Shown: positions 26,375 to 34,553 of the stretch, piece after piece
Layout: each line of letters starts with the position of its first letter
How positions within the stretch are numbered: the first letter of the stretch is position 1
Assembly (NCBI RefSeq): GCF_900095865.1
Contig: NZ_FMIZ01000007.1
Location: 310,001-374,000, forward strand
Origin: Massilioclostridium coli
Lineage (GTDB): Bacteria; Bacillota; Clostridia; Oscillospirales; Ruminococcaceae
Length of the DNA stretch: 64,000 bases
Direction: 5' to 3'
Position numbers and translations under genes: made by a program
The notes under the pieces: generated by a model
The model's input: only the letters and a program-made list of their open reading frames with translations
Database searches by the model: none
Told to the model about the DNA's origin: nothing

Positions 26375-27292
26375 ATGGATAAAGATAATGCAGTCCAGAT
26401 ATTTGAAGATAAAAAGATCCGTACCGCATGGGATGAAGAACAGGAAGAATGGTATTTTTCCATTGTGGATGTGGTATCGGTACTGACAGAAAGTAAAGAT
26501 GCTTCTGCCTACTGGCGTAAGTTAAAACAACGTCTGAAAGAGGAAGGAAATGAAACCGTGACAAATTGTCACGGTTTGAAGATGGTGGCTGCGGACGGCA
26601 AACGACGTATGACCGATGTTGCAAATCTGGAGCAGCTTTTCCGTATCATACAGTCAATTCCTTCCCCAAAGGCGGAACCTTTGAAAATGTGGCTTGCCGA
26701 AGTCGGCAGGGAGCGTGTCGAGGAAACAATCGATCCTGAACTGACGATTGAACGGGCATTAGAAACTTATGCAAAAAAAGGATATACCCGCGAGTGGATC
26801 AACCAGCGCTTACAGGCAATCCAGGTTCGTAAAGAGCTGACAGATGAATGGAAAGACAGGGGCGTTCAGGCAGGGATTGAATTTGCGATTCTGACAGATG
26901 AAATTACCCGTGCATGGTCCGGCATGACTACCCGTCAGTATAAAAGGCTGAAAGGGTTAACCAAAGAAAATCTTCGTGATAATATGACGACTACAGAACT
27001 TGTTTTGAATATGCTGGCAGAAACTTCTACTACGGATATTTCCAAGGTGGAAAAACCGGAGACATTTGCGGAAAATCAGAAAGTGGCGAAGCGTGGCGGT
27101 AAGATCGCAGGGATTGCCAGACAAGCCCTTGAAGCGGAAACCGGCAAAGCAGTCATTACCTCTAGAAATGCTGCGGAGCTTAATTCTGTCGTAGTGGATA
27201 TGATTGAAGGAGTCGCGGAAGTATCGGAACAATCAAAACAGGAAGTTGAAGTACCTGATTCTGTTGATACGGAAGAAAATAATAAGAATTAG
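26375..27292 (+). CDS. Bro-N domain protein
   Basis: This 305-residue protein starts at ATG 26375 after AAGGAAAGGAAG. The N-terminal Bro-N domain reads VQIFEDKKIRTAWDEEQEEWYFSIVDVVSVL, then YWRKLKQRLKEEG and VANLEQLFRIIQSIPSPKAEPLKMWLAEVG. This fold is common in phage antirepressors and in DinD-like DNA-damage proteins. The second half (EWINQRLQAIQVRKELTDEWKDRGV, then FAILTDEITRAWSGMTTRQYKRLKGLTKENLRDNMTTTELVLNMLAE) matches the stand-alone chromosomal and ICE branch, not classic antirepressors with KilA-C. A role in induction of the element is possible. Confidence 0.8.
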   Translation: MDKDNAVQIFEDKKIRTAWDEEQEEWYFSIVDVVSVLTESKDASAYWRKLKQRLKEEGNETVTNCHGLKMVAADGKRRMTDVANLEQLFRIIQSIPSPKAEPLKMWLAEVGRERVEETIDPELTIERALETYAKKGYTREWINQRLQAIQVRKELTDEWKDRGVQAGIEFAILTDEITRAWSGMTTRQYKRLKGLTKENLRDNMTTTELVLNMLAETSTTDISKVEKPETFAENQKVAKRGGKIAGIARQALEAETGKAVITSRNAAELNSVVVDMIEGVAEVSEQSKQEVEVPDSVDTEENNKN

Positions 27293-27326
27293 ACAAATTG
27301 GAATTTTCAGATGAGGTGACGAATAA

Positions 27327-27533
27327 GTGAACAAAGAACATCATAATGAAAATAAAAATGACGAAGAAGATTCTTTAACATTAGCTAAGCTTGTTAGTAC
27401 TTGGTATGTAGGTGCTGTTGTAGGATTTGCGGTAGGCACTTTAAATGGTAATTCAACAACAGCAATTATAGGTTTGCTTATTGGAGCTACTGTAAGTTGG
27501 ATATTTAAAAAGTGTTTAATGAGCAAAAAATGA
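27327..27533 (+). CDS. Small two-helix membrane protein
   Basis: This 68-residue protein of unknown function has a charged N-terminus (NKEHHNENKNDEED) and two hydrophobic segments: VSTWYVGAVVGFAVGTL (about 25-41) and TTAIIGLLIGATVSWIF (about 45-62). It ends in a basic KKCLMSKK tail. GAGGTGACG at about 27312 precedes GTG 27327. AT-rich codon use differs somewhat from its neighbours. Tandem terminators follow. Confidence 0.55.
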   Translation: MNKEHHNENKNDEEDSLTLAKLVSTWYVGAVVGFAVGTLNGNSTTAIIGLLIGATVSWIFKKCLMSKK

Positions 27534-27582
27534 GTTTGTTTGTTAGTTAAATAACAGTTTGTAAAAATAAATACTATGTTTT

Positions 27583-27655
27583 AAAGTCGCAGATGTTTGT
27601 CTGCGGCTTTTCTTTTGCAGATAAACACGAGAGATTTCGTCTTTCGTGTTTTTTT
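27583..27655 (+). terminator. Two tandem terminators
   Basis: First stem: AAAGTCGCAGA (27583-27593) with TCTGCGGCTTT (27600-27610). Second stem: AACACGAGAGA (27624-27634) with its partner ending TCGTGTT at 27650 and a T7 tract. They insulate the following topoisomerase operon. Confidence 0.85.
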
Positions 27656-27685
27656 GATACCCAAATTTAAAAAGGAGGCGATCTT

Positions 27686-27820
27686 ATGTGGAATGCTGTA
27701 ACACATTTTTTAACTTTCTCGCTTGGGGCGATAACCGGCGTCACGATCATGTGTCTGTTACAGGCTGGTAAGCAGGCGGATAAAGATTTTTCAGAAATAG
27801 AAAGGGGTGCAGATGAATGA
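27686..27820 (+). CDS. DUF3789-like small membrane protein
   Basis: This 44-residue protein starts at ATG 27686 after AAAAAGGAGG. It has one hydrophobic helix (FLTFSLGAITGVTIMCLLQ) followed by AGKQADKDFSE, the DUF3789 pattern of tiny ICE membrane proteins. Its TGA overlaps the topoisomerase ATG (27817-27820). Function unknown. Confidence 0.75.
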   Translation: MWNAVTHFLTFSLGAITGVTIMCLLQAGKQADKDFSEIERGADE

Positions 27821-29925
27821 AATTAGTAATTGCTGAAAAGCCCAGTGTCGCCCAGTCTTTGGCTGCGGTTTTAGGGGCGACAGAACGAAAGGACGGTTAT
27901 TTATCCGGGAACGGCTGGCTTGTTTCCTGGTGTGTCGGTCATTTGATTGAGTTGGCTCAGCCGGAATCCTATGGGGAACAGTATGCCAAATGGCGATATG
28001 AGGATCTTCCTATTCTCCCGGCAGTATGGAAATATGAAATCAGCAGCGATAAGAAAAAGCAATTCCGTATTCTTCGGGAACTGATGAATGATTCCAACAT
28101 TGAAGCTGTGGTATGCGCTACGGATGCTGGGCGTGAAGGTGAGTTAATCTTCCGATTGGTCTATAACTATGCAAAGTGTAAAAAGCCGATTTACAGGCTT
28201 TGGATCAGCTCTATGGAGGATGCCGCTATCCGGGATGGCTTTGAGCACCTGCGGCCGGGTGAAGATTATGACTTGCTTTATGCTTCGGCTTTATGCAGAG
28301 CCGGGGCGGATTGGATCGTGGGGATCAATGCGACGCGGCTTTTTTCCGTTCTTTATGGAGGCACTTTAAATGTCGGGCGTGTAATGACGCCTACGCTCGC
28401 CCTTTTGGTTCAGCGTGAATTGGATATAAAGTCATTTCAGAGTACCCCTTTCTATATCCCGGAAATTACCTGCGGCGGCTTTACCGCTTCCGGTGAAAAA
28501 TTCAGTGAGATACAAAAGGCACAGGAGGTACAGAAAGATTGTGACGGAAAATCTGCTGTGGTGAAAAAGGTGGAACATCAAAAAAAGACCGTATATCCTC
28601 CCCGCTTATATGACCTGACGACTTTACAAAGGGAATGTAACCGTCTGTATGGATTTACCGCGCAGCAGACACTTGATTATCTGCAAAGTCTGTATGAGAA
28701 AAAGCTGGCAACCTATCCGAGAACGGACAGCCAGTACATTACCGAAGATATGCAGGCAACCGTCGGTTCTCTCACTCTTTGGCTGTGGCAGAATATGCCG
28801 TTTTCAGATGGCAGCAATACGGCGCCGGAACTGGAACGGATCATCAATAACAGCAAGGTTACAGACCACCATGCAATACTTCCAACCGTGGAGATTGCTC
28901 ATACAGACCTTTCTTCCCTTCCGGCCGGAGAAAAAGACGTGCTGCTTCTTCTTGCTGCCCGTCTGCTGTGCGCTACTGCTCAGCCTCATTGTTTTGAAGC
29001 AGTCACAGCTACTTTGGAATCAGAATCTCATGTATTTACCGCAAAAGGAAAAACGGTTTTGCAGGATGGATGGAAAGGCATTGAACGTGCTTTTCGTTCA
29101 GGTCTGAAACAGAAAGATACACAGGAGGATGAAGATTCTGCCGTATGCTTGCCGGAATTAAAAGAAGGACAGGTGTTTTCTTCTGTTACTGCAGGTATCC
29201 GGGAGGGAAAGACTTCTCCCCCAAAACACTATACAGAGGATTCCCTTCTTGCGGCAATGGAAACAGCCGGTTCAGAGGATATGCCGGAGGACGCAGAGCG
29301 CAAAGGTCTTGGTACTTCTGCCACCCGTGCAGCGATTTTAGAAAAACTGGTTGCTTCCGGTTTTGCAGAACGTAAGAAAAAACAGCTTTTGCCTTCTGAG
29401 AAAGGTTTTCATCTGATCGCGGTGCTTCCTGATGTAATCAAATCCCCCGCTCTTACTGCGGAATGGGAATCCAAACTAAAGCAGGTAGAGCGCGGCGAGT
29501 TATCCGCAGATTCTTTTATGGACGGTATTTTTTCTCTGACGAAAGAACTTGTAAAACAAAATCATACTGCGGATCCGGCTTATGCTTCCTTATTTGTAAA
29601 AAGCGGATCGGCTGAGCGCAAAGTTATCGGGCTTTGTCCCCGCTGTGGAAATCCTGTTTATGAAGGGAAAAAAGGATTTTTCTGTGAGAATCCATCCTGC
29701 TCTTTTGCGCTTTGGAAAGACAATCACTTTTTCACTACGAAGAAAAAATCAATCACAAAGACGGTTGCAGCGGCACTCTTAAAGGAGGGCCGTATTTTTA
29801 TTTCCGGGCTTTACAGTGAAAAAACCGGAAAAACTTATGATGCAATGGTAATTATGGAGGATACCGGAGATAAGTATGTGAATTTCAAGCTGGAGTTTTC
29901 TAAGACGCGGAGGAAATCAAAATGA
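27817..29925 (+). CDS. topB: DNA topoisomerase III (type IA)
   Basis: This 702-residue enzyme relaxes and decatenates DNA by a transient phosphotyrosine bond. The N-terminal TOPRIM domain shows LVIAEKPSVAQSLAAVLG, then VVCATDAGREGELIFR with the acidic triad. The active-site tyrosine lies in KKLATYPRTDSQYI (about residue 304). Next come DHHAILPT and GLGTSATRAAILEKL, with a C-terminal zinc finger (LCPRCGNPVYEGKKGFFCENPSC, about 606-629). TopB copies are standard in ICEs of this family and probably help process transferred or replicating circles. It is tightly coupled with genes on both sides. Confidence 0.96.
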   Translation: MKLVIAEKPSVAQSLAAVLGATERKDGYLSGNGWLVSWCVGHLIELAQPESYGEQYAKWRYEDLPILPAVWKYEISSDKKKQFRILRELMNDSNIEAVVCATDAGREGELIFRLVYNYAKCKKPIYRLWISSMEDAAIRDGFEHLRPGEDYDLLYASALCRAGADWIVGINATRLFSVLYGGTLNVGRVMTPTLALLVQRELDIKSFQSTPFYIPEITCGGFTASGEKFSEIQKAQEVQKDCDGKSAVVKKVEHQKKTVYPPRLYDLTTLQRECNRLYGFTAQQTLDYLQSLYEKKLATYPRTDSQYITEDMQATVGSLTLWLWQNMPFSDGSNTAPELERIINNSKVTDHHAILPTVEIAHTDLSSLPAGEKDVLLLLAARLLCATAQPHCFEAVTATLESESHVFTAKGKTVLQDGWKGIERAFRSGLKQKDTQEDEDSAVCLPELKEGQVFSSVTAGIREGKTSPPKHYTEDSLLAAMETAGSEDMPEDAERKGLGTSATRAAILEKLVASGFAERKKKQLLPSEKGFHLIAVLPDVIKSPALTAEWESKLKQVERGELSADSFMDGIFSLTKELVKQNHTADPAYASLFVKSGSAERKVIGLCPRCGNPVYEGKKGFFCENPSCSFALWKDNHFFTTKKKSITKTVAAALLKEGRIFISGLYSEKTGKTYDAMVIMEDTGDKYVNFKLEFSKTRRKSK

Positions 29926-30296
29926 GCCGGGCATGTGCCCGTGAACTGACAAGATCCGAACGTGCTTCGATCCGAAGGCTGGTAACAAAGTTTTGCGCCA
30001 ATTATGACGAACGGGAAAAACTGTGCCTTCCTTTGGACTGCCCCTGTTATATGCTGCAGAAATGGTGGACCGGTTCTCTGTGCTGTTATTTCGCTAAAGC
30101 TGTCCTTCCCATAGATATATCGCTGGAAGCAAGACTGACCGGAAATGATACTTCTCAGCGTCAGAAACAGTGTCCTGTCTGTGGGAAATTTTATCTTCCT
30201 AAGACCAGCCAGGCATATTGTTCGGAGAGCTGCCGGTCGTGGGCCAGGCGGGAAGCAGATAAAATGCGCAAGCGCAGGATACGGCAAAAAAAATAG
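29922..30296 (+). CDS. Cysteine-rich VLP domain protein (ICE copy)
   Basis: This 124-residue protein starts at ATG 29922, overlapping the topB stop by 4 bases. It shares the layout of the IME protein at 3854: LTRSERASIRRLVTKFCANYD, LPLDCPCYML, the signature AVLPIDISLEA, and a zinc site CPVCGKFYLPKTSQAYCSESC followed by a basic Arg/Lys tail. It probably binds nucleic acid through zinc, though no function is proven. Both the resident ICE and the invading IME carry one, each near mobilization genes. Confidence 0.8.
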   Translation: MSRACARELTRSERASIRRLVTKFCANYDEREKLCLPLDCPCYMLQKWWTGSLCCYFAKAVLPIDISLEARLTGNDTSQRQKQCPVCGKFYLPKTSQAYCSESCRSWARREADKMRKRRIRQKK

Positions 30297-30303
30297 CTGA
30301 TAT

Positions 30304-30414
30304 GTCTGCAACTTATCCAAACAGGGCCTTGTTTTATAAGGCTTTGGGGAGTCAGTTTGAATGTAGGCTATATATTTCTATGTCTGCTTACGAAACTACG
30401 GATAAGTTGCGGAC
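30304..30414. repeat. Long-range inverted repeat, possible structured RNA
   Basis: GTCTGCAACTTATCC (30304-30318) and GGATAAGTTGCGGAC (30400-30414) are complementary at 14 of 15 positions and enclose 81 bases. Inside, GCCTTGTTTTATAAGGC forms a second small stem. The piece lies in the 148-base gap between the VLP gene and the gene at 30445. It could be a small RNA, a leader structure or a miniature element. Confidence 0.55.
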
Positions 30415-30444
30415 AAAATCAACTGGAATGAAGGAGGTTAAAAT

Positions 30445-31071
30445 TTGGAAATAAAGCGTATTACAACGGATGATCTTCGCGGGATGTGTGAAAAGGAAGG
30501 TCTTGTGCTGCAAGGGTGCGGCGGTAAACCGGAGGAATGGGTGGACGGGATGAATGATCTGCTCACACAAAGCGACATTTTGCTGGAAGGAACAAAGTTT
30601 AATGAGGTTTTCTCTTTTTCTTATGGTGATCTGGAATGTCTTTTATTCCCTTTTGATGATGTAAAGCTGGAAATAGGGCGATTTGCTATGTGGCGTTTAC
30701 AGACACATCATATTTTTGGCGGAACATGGCTGTCTGATTTTGTTCCGAACCGGCTTGGAGGGTTCTTAGAAGAAAACAGGAAGCCGGACTGCCCTTTGAT
30801 CGGTCAGGACGGAAATATCTTCAATCTGACCGGTATTGCTTCCCGGACATTAAAAAGTCATGGGATGCAGAAACAGGCAAAAGAAATGTGTGAACGTGTA
30901 TATGATTCAGGCAGTTACCAGGAAGCGCTCTGCATTATCGGAGAATATGTCAATATCACTTCAACAGAGCAGGTAAAGGAACCGGCTGCTTCTGTACGGC
31001 AGCAGTTGAAAAGCAAACCAAAAGAACAGCCGGAAAAGGCTGAAAAACCCTGCAAACAACAGGAACGGTAA
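30445..31071 (+). CDS. Conserved ICE protein of unknown function
   Basis: This 208-residue protein has GAAGGAGG at about 30430-30437, fitting TTG 30445 (EIKRITTDDLRGMCEKEG). No named domain is recognised. Conserved-looking stretches are LVLQGCGGKPEEWVDGMN, LECLLFPFDDVKLEIGRFAMWRLQTH and GGTWLSDFVPNRLGG. The C-terminal 45 residues are a low-complexity K/E/P/Q tail. It is cytoplasmic. Similar genes occur in this order, before DUF4316, in clostridial ICEs, so it is probably a backbone accessory factor. Confidence 0.7.
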   Translation: MEIKRITTDDLRGMCEKEGLVLQGCGGKPEEWVDGMNDLLTQSDILLEGTKFNEVFSFSYGDLECLLFPFDDVKLEIGRFAMWRLQTHHIFGGTWLSDFVPNRLGGFLEENRKPDCPLIGQDGNIFNLTGIASRTLKSHGMQKQAKEMCERVYDSGSYQEALCIIGEYVNITSTEQVKEPAASVRQQLKSKPKEQPEKAEKPCKQQER

Positions 31072-31084
31072 GGAGGAAATACAA

Positions 31085-32014
31085 ATGGAAAAAGTGTATG
31101 GTGTATGGGCCGTGCGAAGTGCATCGTCCATTTTTGGCGCCGATCAGGCATGGTGTAAAGATAACGGCAGGCCATTGGAGTTTGAAACCTTGCTGGATGC
31201 CAAAAATTATGCGGAGAAACTAAATAGAATATTTGCCACAATGAATACCCATTACTATGCCAAAGAAAAAGAACCGGAACCCAATGCTGTAAAAATGGTC
31301 TCCAAACAGCCGGATATGGACGCCCTTGCTCATGCGGATCATACCCCGCGAAATGACGCGGCGGAAAAACAGAATGAAATTACCGGCAGACAGATTGCCT
31401 CCGAACCGGATCCGCTGGTAGAGATCCGTTCTGCTGTCCATAGCAATTATGCCGGAATGATCGCAATGTTGGGAGCCGATAACAGGATCTATCTTGGTAA
31501 GGAAGAAAATTACTATGAGCAGTCCAATCAGATCGGATACTACGATAACCGGGATAGTTCCCTGTATTTCATCACTGACCGGACGGATATGTATTATTTT
31601 CTCTATGGTGAGGGGTGGGCTCATTCTCAGGAAGATATGCTAAGCAGAGGTCTTACGATGGAGCAATATCAGGAATTTGCCTGTTTAAAGGACGGTGTAT
31701 TGAAGCAATTCGATATATCCAGGGAAATCCTGTTTGCCGGGAAACCGTTTCAGAACCCGGAAAATTATCTTCGCAATGCGGAACTGGACTTGGAAGGCGA
31801 AAAGGGAAACTATAATATGATTGATGGCATTGTGAACAATGCTCCTCCTGCCCGTGCGGATCTGACAGACGGACAGACCTATGAAGAAATCAAAGAACTG
31901 GCGCCGGAAACGTTGAGTAATCAAAAGCCGTCCATTATGGAAAAATTAAAAGAGGCGAAAACAGAAAAAAGAAGTTCTCTTTTTCAGCCCGATCCACCGG
32001 AAAGGGGGTTTTAA
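31085..32014 (+). CDS. DUF4316/YodL-type protein
   Basis: This 309-residue protein starts at ATG 31085 after AAGGAGG. The C-terminal motif LRNAELDLEGEKGNYNMIDGIVNNAP (about 245-270) is the DUF4316 signature. The N-terminal part (VYGVWAVRSASSIFGADQAWC) and the central beta-rich region (MIAMLGADNRIYLGKEENYY, YDNRDSSLYFITDRTDMYYFLYG) complete the protein. It is charged and cytoplasmic. DUF4316 proteins are ICE backbone proteins of unknown function, often fused to other domains in large polyvalent proteins. It is co-transcribed with the genes on both sides. Confidence 0.75.
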   Translation: MEKVYGVWAVRSASSIFGADQAWCKDNGRPLEFETLLDAKNYAEKLNRIFATMNTHYYAKEKEPEPNAVKMVSKQPDMDALAHADHTPRNDAAEKQNEITGRQIASEPDPLVEIRSAVHSNYAGMIAMLGADNRIYLGKEENYYEQSNQIGYYDNRDSSLYFITDRTDMYYFLYGEGWAHSQEDMLSRGLTMEQYQEFACLKDGVLKQFDISREILFAGKPFQNPENYLRNAELDLEGEKGNYNMIDGIVNNAPPARADLTDGQTYEEIKELAPETLSNQKPSIMEKLKEAKTEKRSSLFQPDPPERGF

Positions 32015-32017
32015 CAG

Positions 32018-32725
32018 TTGGACCTAAAATTTGAAAATGTCGATATAGAAAAATGTCTGCGCTCTGTAATGGAGAAAAACACGAAGCACTATCAATCAGA
32101 TTTTGATTTTGATGTAGGAACCTTTCAGCATATCGCCCAGGCGCCGGCTGCAAATAAGCCGGTTCTCTACTGGATGTCGCGACCTTCCGGTACATGGTGT
32201 TTCATGGAGCGGGATCTTTTTATCCGTGATTCGCAAGCCTTTCACACCTGGCAGTATTATAAGGACAGCCGTGATACGATCCTTTCCTATGCGGTGGAGA
32301 TCACCGGTATGTCAGCGGAAGGTCATATTATGGGAAACCTCTATACGCAGGATTACCGCGAAGTTACAAAGCATTTGGAATGTGCCGCGCAAAATGCCGC
32401 TTCTGTCTCGATCCGTTTTGAAGGCCAAAGTGAACCGATGAAATTTTCTTATACGGATTATAAAAATAACAGCCTTTCCATACATGCAAGATTCGGCAAG
32501 GCAGAAACTTTCCGCCTGGAGCCGGAAGATCCGCTGCTGTTAAAGGATATTCTTCAAAAAGAGAAAATGAACAGGCAGAAATTTATAACGGGAGATTTTG
32601 AAAAACATGCTGATAAAATAATGACGGGAGAAAAAATTTCTCTTACCAGGTACTTAAAGGAAACTGCTCCTGCTGTCCGTTCCCCTTCTTCCAAATCTGC
32701 GATAAAGGAGCAGCCGGACCGATGA
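32018..32725 (+). CDS. Conserved ICE protein of unknown function
   Basis: This 235-residue protein starts at TTG 32018, three bases after the upstream stop, with AAAGGGGG before it. No named family is recognised. The first two-thirds are beta-rich (VLYWMSRPSGTWCFMERDLFIRDSQ, LSYAVEITGMSAEGHIMGNLYTQDY) and may form one compact domain; the rest is a charged helical tail. The DLFIRDS and GNLY-x-QDY phrases give it an ICE-specific look. It overlaps mobC by 4 bases and may belong to the DNA-processing set. Confidence 0.65.
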   Translation: MDLKFENVDIEKCLRSVMEKNTKHYQSDFDFDVGTFQHIAQAPAANKPVLYWMSRPSGTWCFMERDLFIRDSQAFHTWQYYKDSRDTILSYAVEITGMSAEGHIMGNLYTQDYREVTKHLECAAQNAASVSIRFEGQSEPMKFSYTDYKNNSLSIHARFGKAETFRLEPEDPLLLKDILQKEKMNRQKFITGDFEKHADKIMTGEKISLTRYLKETAPAVRSPSSKSAIKEQPDR

Positions 32726-33066
32726 AACCGCCAAAGGAAAAGAAAACGATCCAACTTCACTTTTTGGTATCCGATCGGGAACTGTGTCTGCTGAAAGAGC
32801 GTATGGAGCAGACCGGCATAAGCAATCTTTCTGTTTATCTCCGTAAAATGGCATTGGACGGTTATATTTTAAATCTGGATCTTTCCGATGTACGGGAGCT
32901 GATAAAACTGCTGCGGGCCTGTTCCAATAACTTGAACCAATACACGAGAAAAGCCCACGAAACAGGAAATATCTATGCGGCGGATATTGAGGATCTCCAT
33001 GAGCGGTTGGAAGAACTTTGGAAAGTTGCCGACCTGCTGCTGGACGGACTTACAAACATTCCATAA
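32722..33066 (+). CDS. mobC: MobC-type relaxosome protein of the ICE
   Basis: This 114-residue protein starts at ATG 32722, overlapping the previous stop (ATGA). The ribbon-helix-helix part is IQLHFLVSDRELCLLKERME with NLSVYLRKMALDG, followed by the diagnostic LLRACSNNLNQYTRKAHETG of MobC proteins. It is expected to bind the ICE oriT and recruit the relaxase at 33620. It differs clearly from the IME MobC at 1869, so the two elements have separate oriT specificities. Confidence 0.9.
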   Translation: MKPPKEKKTIQLHFLVSDRELCLLKERMEQTGISNLSVYLRKMALDGYILNLDLSDVRELIKLLRACSNNLNQYTRKAHETGNIYAADIEDLHERLEELWKVADLLLDGLTNIP

Positions 33067-33146
33067 ATTAAAAAAATGCCGTTGCTTTTTCCTATACCGG
33101 CACGGTACAATTCATATATAGAAAATATTTTTAAGGAGGCGGATGT

Positions 33147-33545
33147 ATGAGTGTTTTGCTAGCCGTCGGGCTTGAACTGCTGATCGGTATCATTATCGGT
33201 TTGATTGTTACGATCATCGGATTGTTTTTTGGAAATATCATTGTATTTGACAGTATTGCGCTGGCCGTTTTAGCAGGATTCCTTTCGCAAGGTCTCCTTG
33301 GTGTCCACCCGGCAATGGCTGTCGGGATTGGAATTATCCTTCTGATCGTGCTTCTCTTTTTACAGCATACCCGTCCGGGGTTCTGGATCATTGGTCTTAC
33401 TTTGTCAGTCTTTTGGGGATTCGTTTTTGCTACGATGGCTTATGAATTTACCGATAAGAATATGGCTTGGACTTATGCGGTATGGGCGCTTGGCGCTGCT
33501 TTGGTTTTGGGACTGCACTTGTGGGCGCGGGATAAAACAGCATAA
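33147..33545 (+). CDS. Small polytopic membrane protein
   Basis: This 132-residue protein starts at ATG 33147 after AAGGAGG. Four to five hydrophobic helices cover nearly the whole length (VGLELLIGIIIGLIVTIIGL, FDSIALAVLAGFLSQGLLG, AVGIGIILLIVLLFLQ, FWIIGLTLSVFWGFVFATMA, YAVWALGAALVLGLHLWA). No family is recognised. It lies between mobC and the relaxase and is followed by a terminator, so it may be an entry-exclusion or membrane-anchoring factor; that is speculation. Confidence 0.65.
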   Translation: MSVLLAVGLELLIGIIIGLIVTIIGLFFGNIIVFDSIALAVLAGFLSQGLLGVHPAMAVGIGIILLIVLLFLQHTRPGFWIIGLTLSVFWGFVFATMAYEFTDKNMAWTYAVWALGAALVLGLHLWARDKTA

Positions 33546-33559
33546 AGAACAGATTTTGC

Positions 33560-33592
33560 GGTCCACCGTTTTAAGGTGGACCTTCTTTTTTT
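33560..33592 (+). terminator. Rho-independent terminator before the relaxase
   Basis: GGTCCACC (33560-33567) pairs with GGTGGACC (33575-33582) over a 7-base loop, followed by TTCTTTTTTT. Transcription into the relaxase gene at 33620 therefore needs read-through or a promoter hidden in this short gap. Confidence 0.85.
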
Positions 33593-33619
33593 GTATCTTG
33601 GAAAGCGAGGTGATGAATG

Positions 33620-34001
33620 ATGGCGACTACCAGACTTATGCCTTTGCATATCGGAAAAGGCAGAACGGTATCTACTGCGATTGCTGATATTATTGACTAT
33701 ACCGAGAATCCGCAGAAAACCGACTATGGGAAGTTTATTTACGGATATGAATGTGATACCCGTACTGTTGACGCGGAGTTTGTTCTGTCCAAACAGCAGT
33801 ATTCCCGTTTGACCGGAAGAAATCGCGGTTTCGATGATGTGATTGCTTATCATTTGAGACAGGCATTTAAACCCGGAGAGGTTACACCGGAAAAAGCGAA
33901 TCAGATCGGGCGTGAACTCGCTATGAAACTGACAAAAGGAAACAATGCTTTCCTGGTCTGTACACATATAGATAAGCACCATGTCCATAATCACATCATT
34001 A
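33620..34001 (+). CDS. ICE relaxase, exon 1 (split by a group II intron)
   Basis: These are the first 127 codons plus one base of the ICE relaxase. ATG 33620 (ATTRLMPLHIGKGRTVSTAI) follows GAGGTGATG. The relaxase domain shows IDYTENPQKTDYGKFIYGYECD and CTHIDKHHVHNHII, the three-histidine metal site, right up to the exon end. The intron begins one base into the next codon. Joining 34001 to 36472 gives ATC and continues INSTNLDCKRKFRNF, exactly as in intact MobA/MobL relaxases. The joined gene is 1386 bases, 461 codons and a stop. Without splicing the catalytic domain is cut, so transfer depends on the intron. Confidence 0.93.
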
Positions 34002-34553
34002 GTGCGCCCATAAGGGGCAGAGTAAATCCGCTTAGCAAGCGGCAGGCGTGAGGTTTCATGCCTGTGGTCAACGGCTAACCTGGATGGGGAAACCCAAAGG
34101 GGACAATAGCACGACCGTAACGCTGTGAGTTGGCAAGTTGTCATGCCACGACTGAGCAGCAAGACCAAAGTTCATATGAGGATAAAGCCTACACTGGTTG
34201 AACGGCAGTCCGAGGGACATTTGTGGTGGTCGCAGCGGAAGACAGCTATATCCGCTGCGCTGTGCATCTCCGCCAGAAAAGATGACTGGCAGGAGCGAAA
34301 CCGATGTGCAGCCCGTATGTATCAGCATAAAAGGACGAAAACCGTATCCGACAATGAACACAGCTTTTTACTCTGTTACTAAATGGGGATTGCCTAAGTT
34401 GGAATGCTCGCAAGAGCTATGGGTGCAGGCCCTGAAAATCCAATATGGCAACGGAGCCGCCGTAGTAGTCCGAGCGTGTTAATGGCACGCACATGGCGAA
34501 GGGCGGCAGTTCATTCGATTCAATGCAAAAGAAAGGAAGGTGCGTGAGGCACT

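Noticed and set aside
34002..34553. Short ORFs between relaxase exon 1 and the reverse transcriptase
   Set aside because: The stretch is the structured 5' part of the group II intron; the frames overlap and have no ribosome binding sites.
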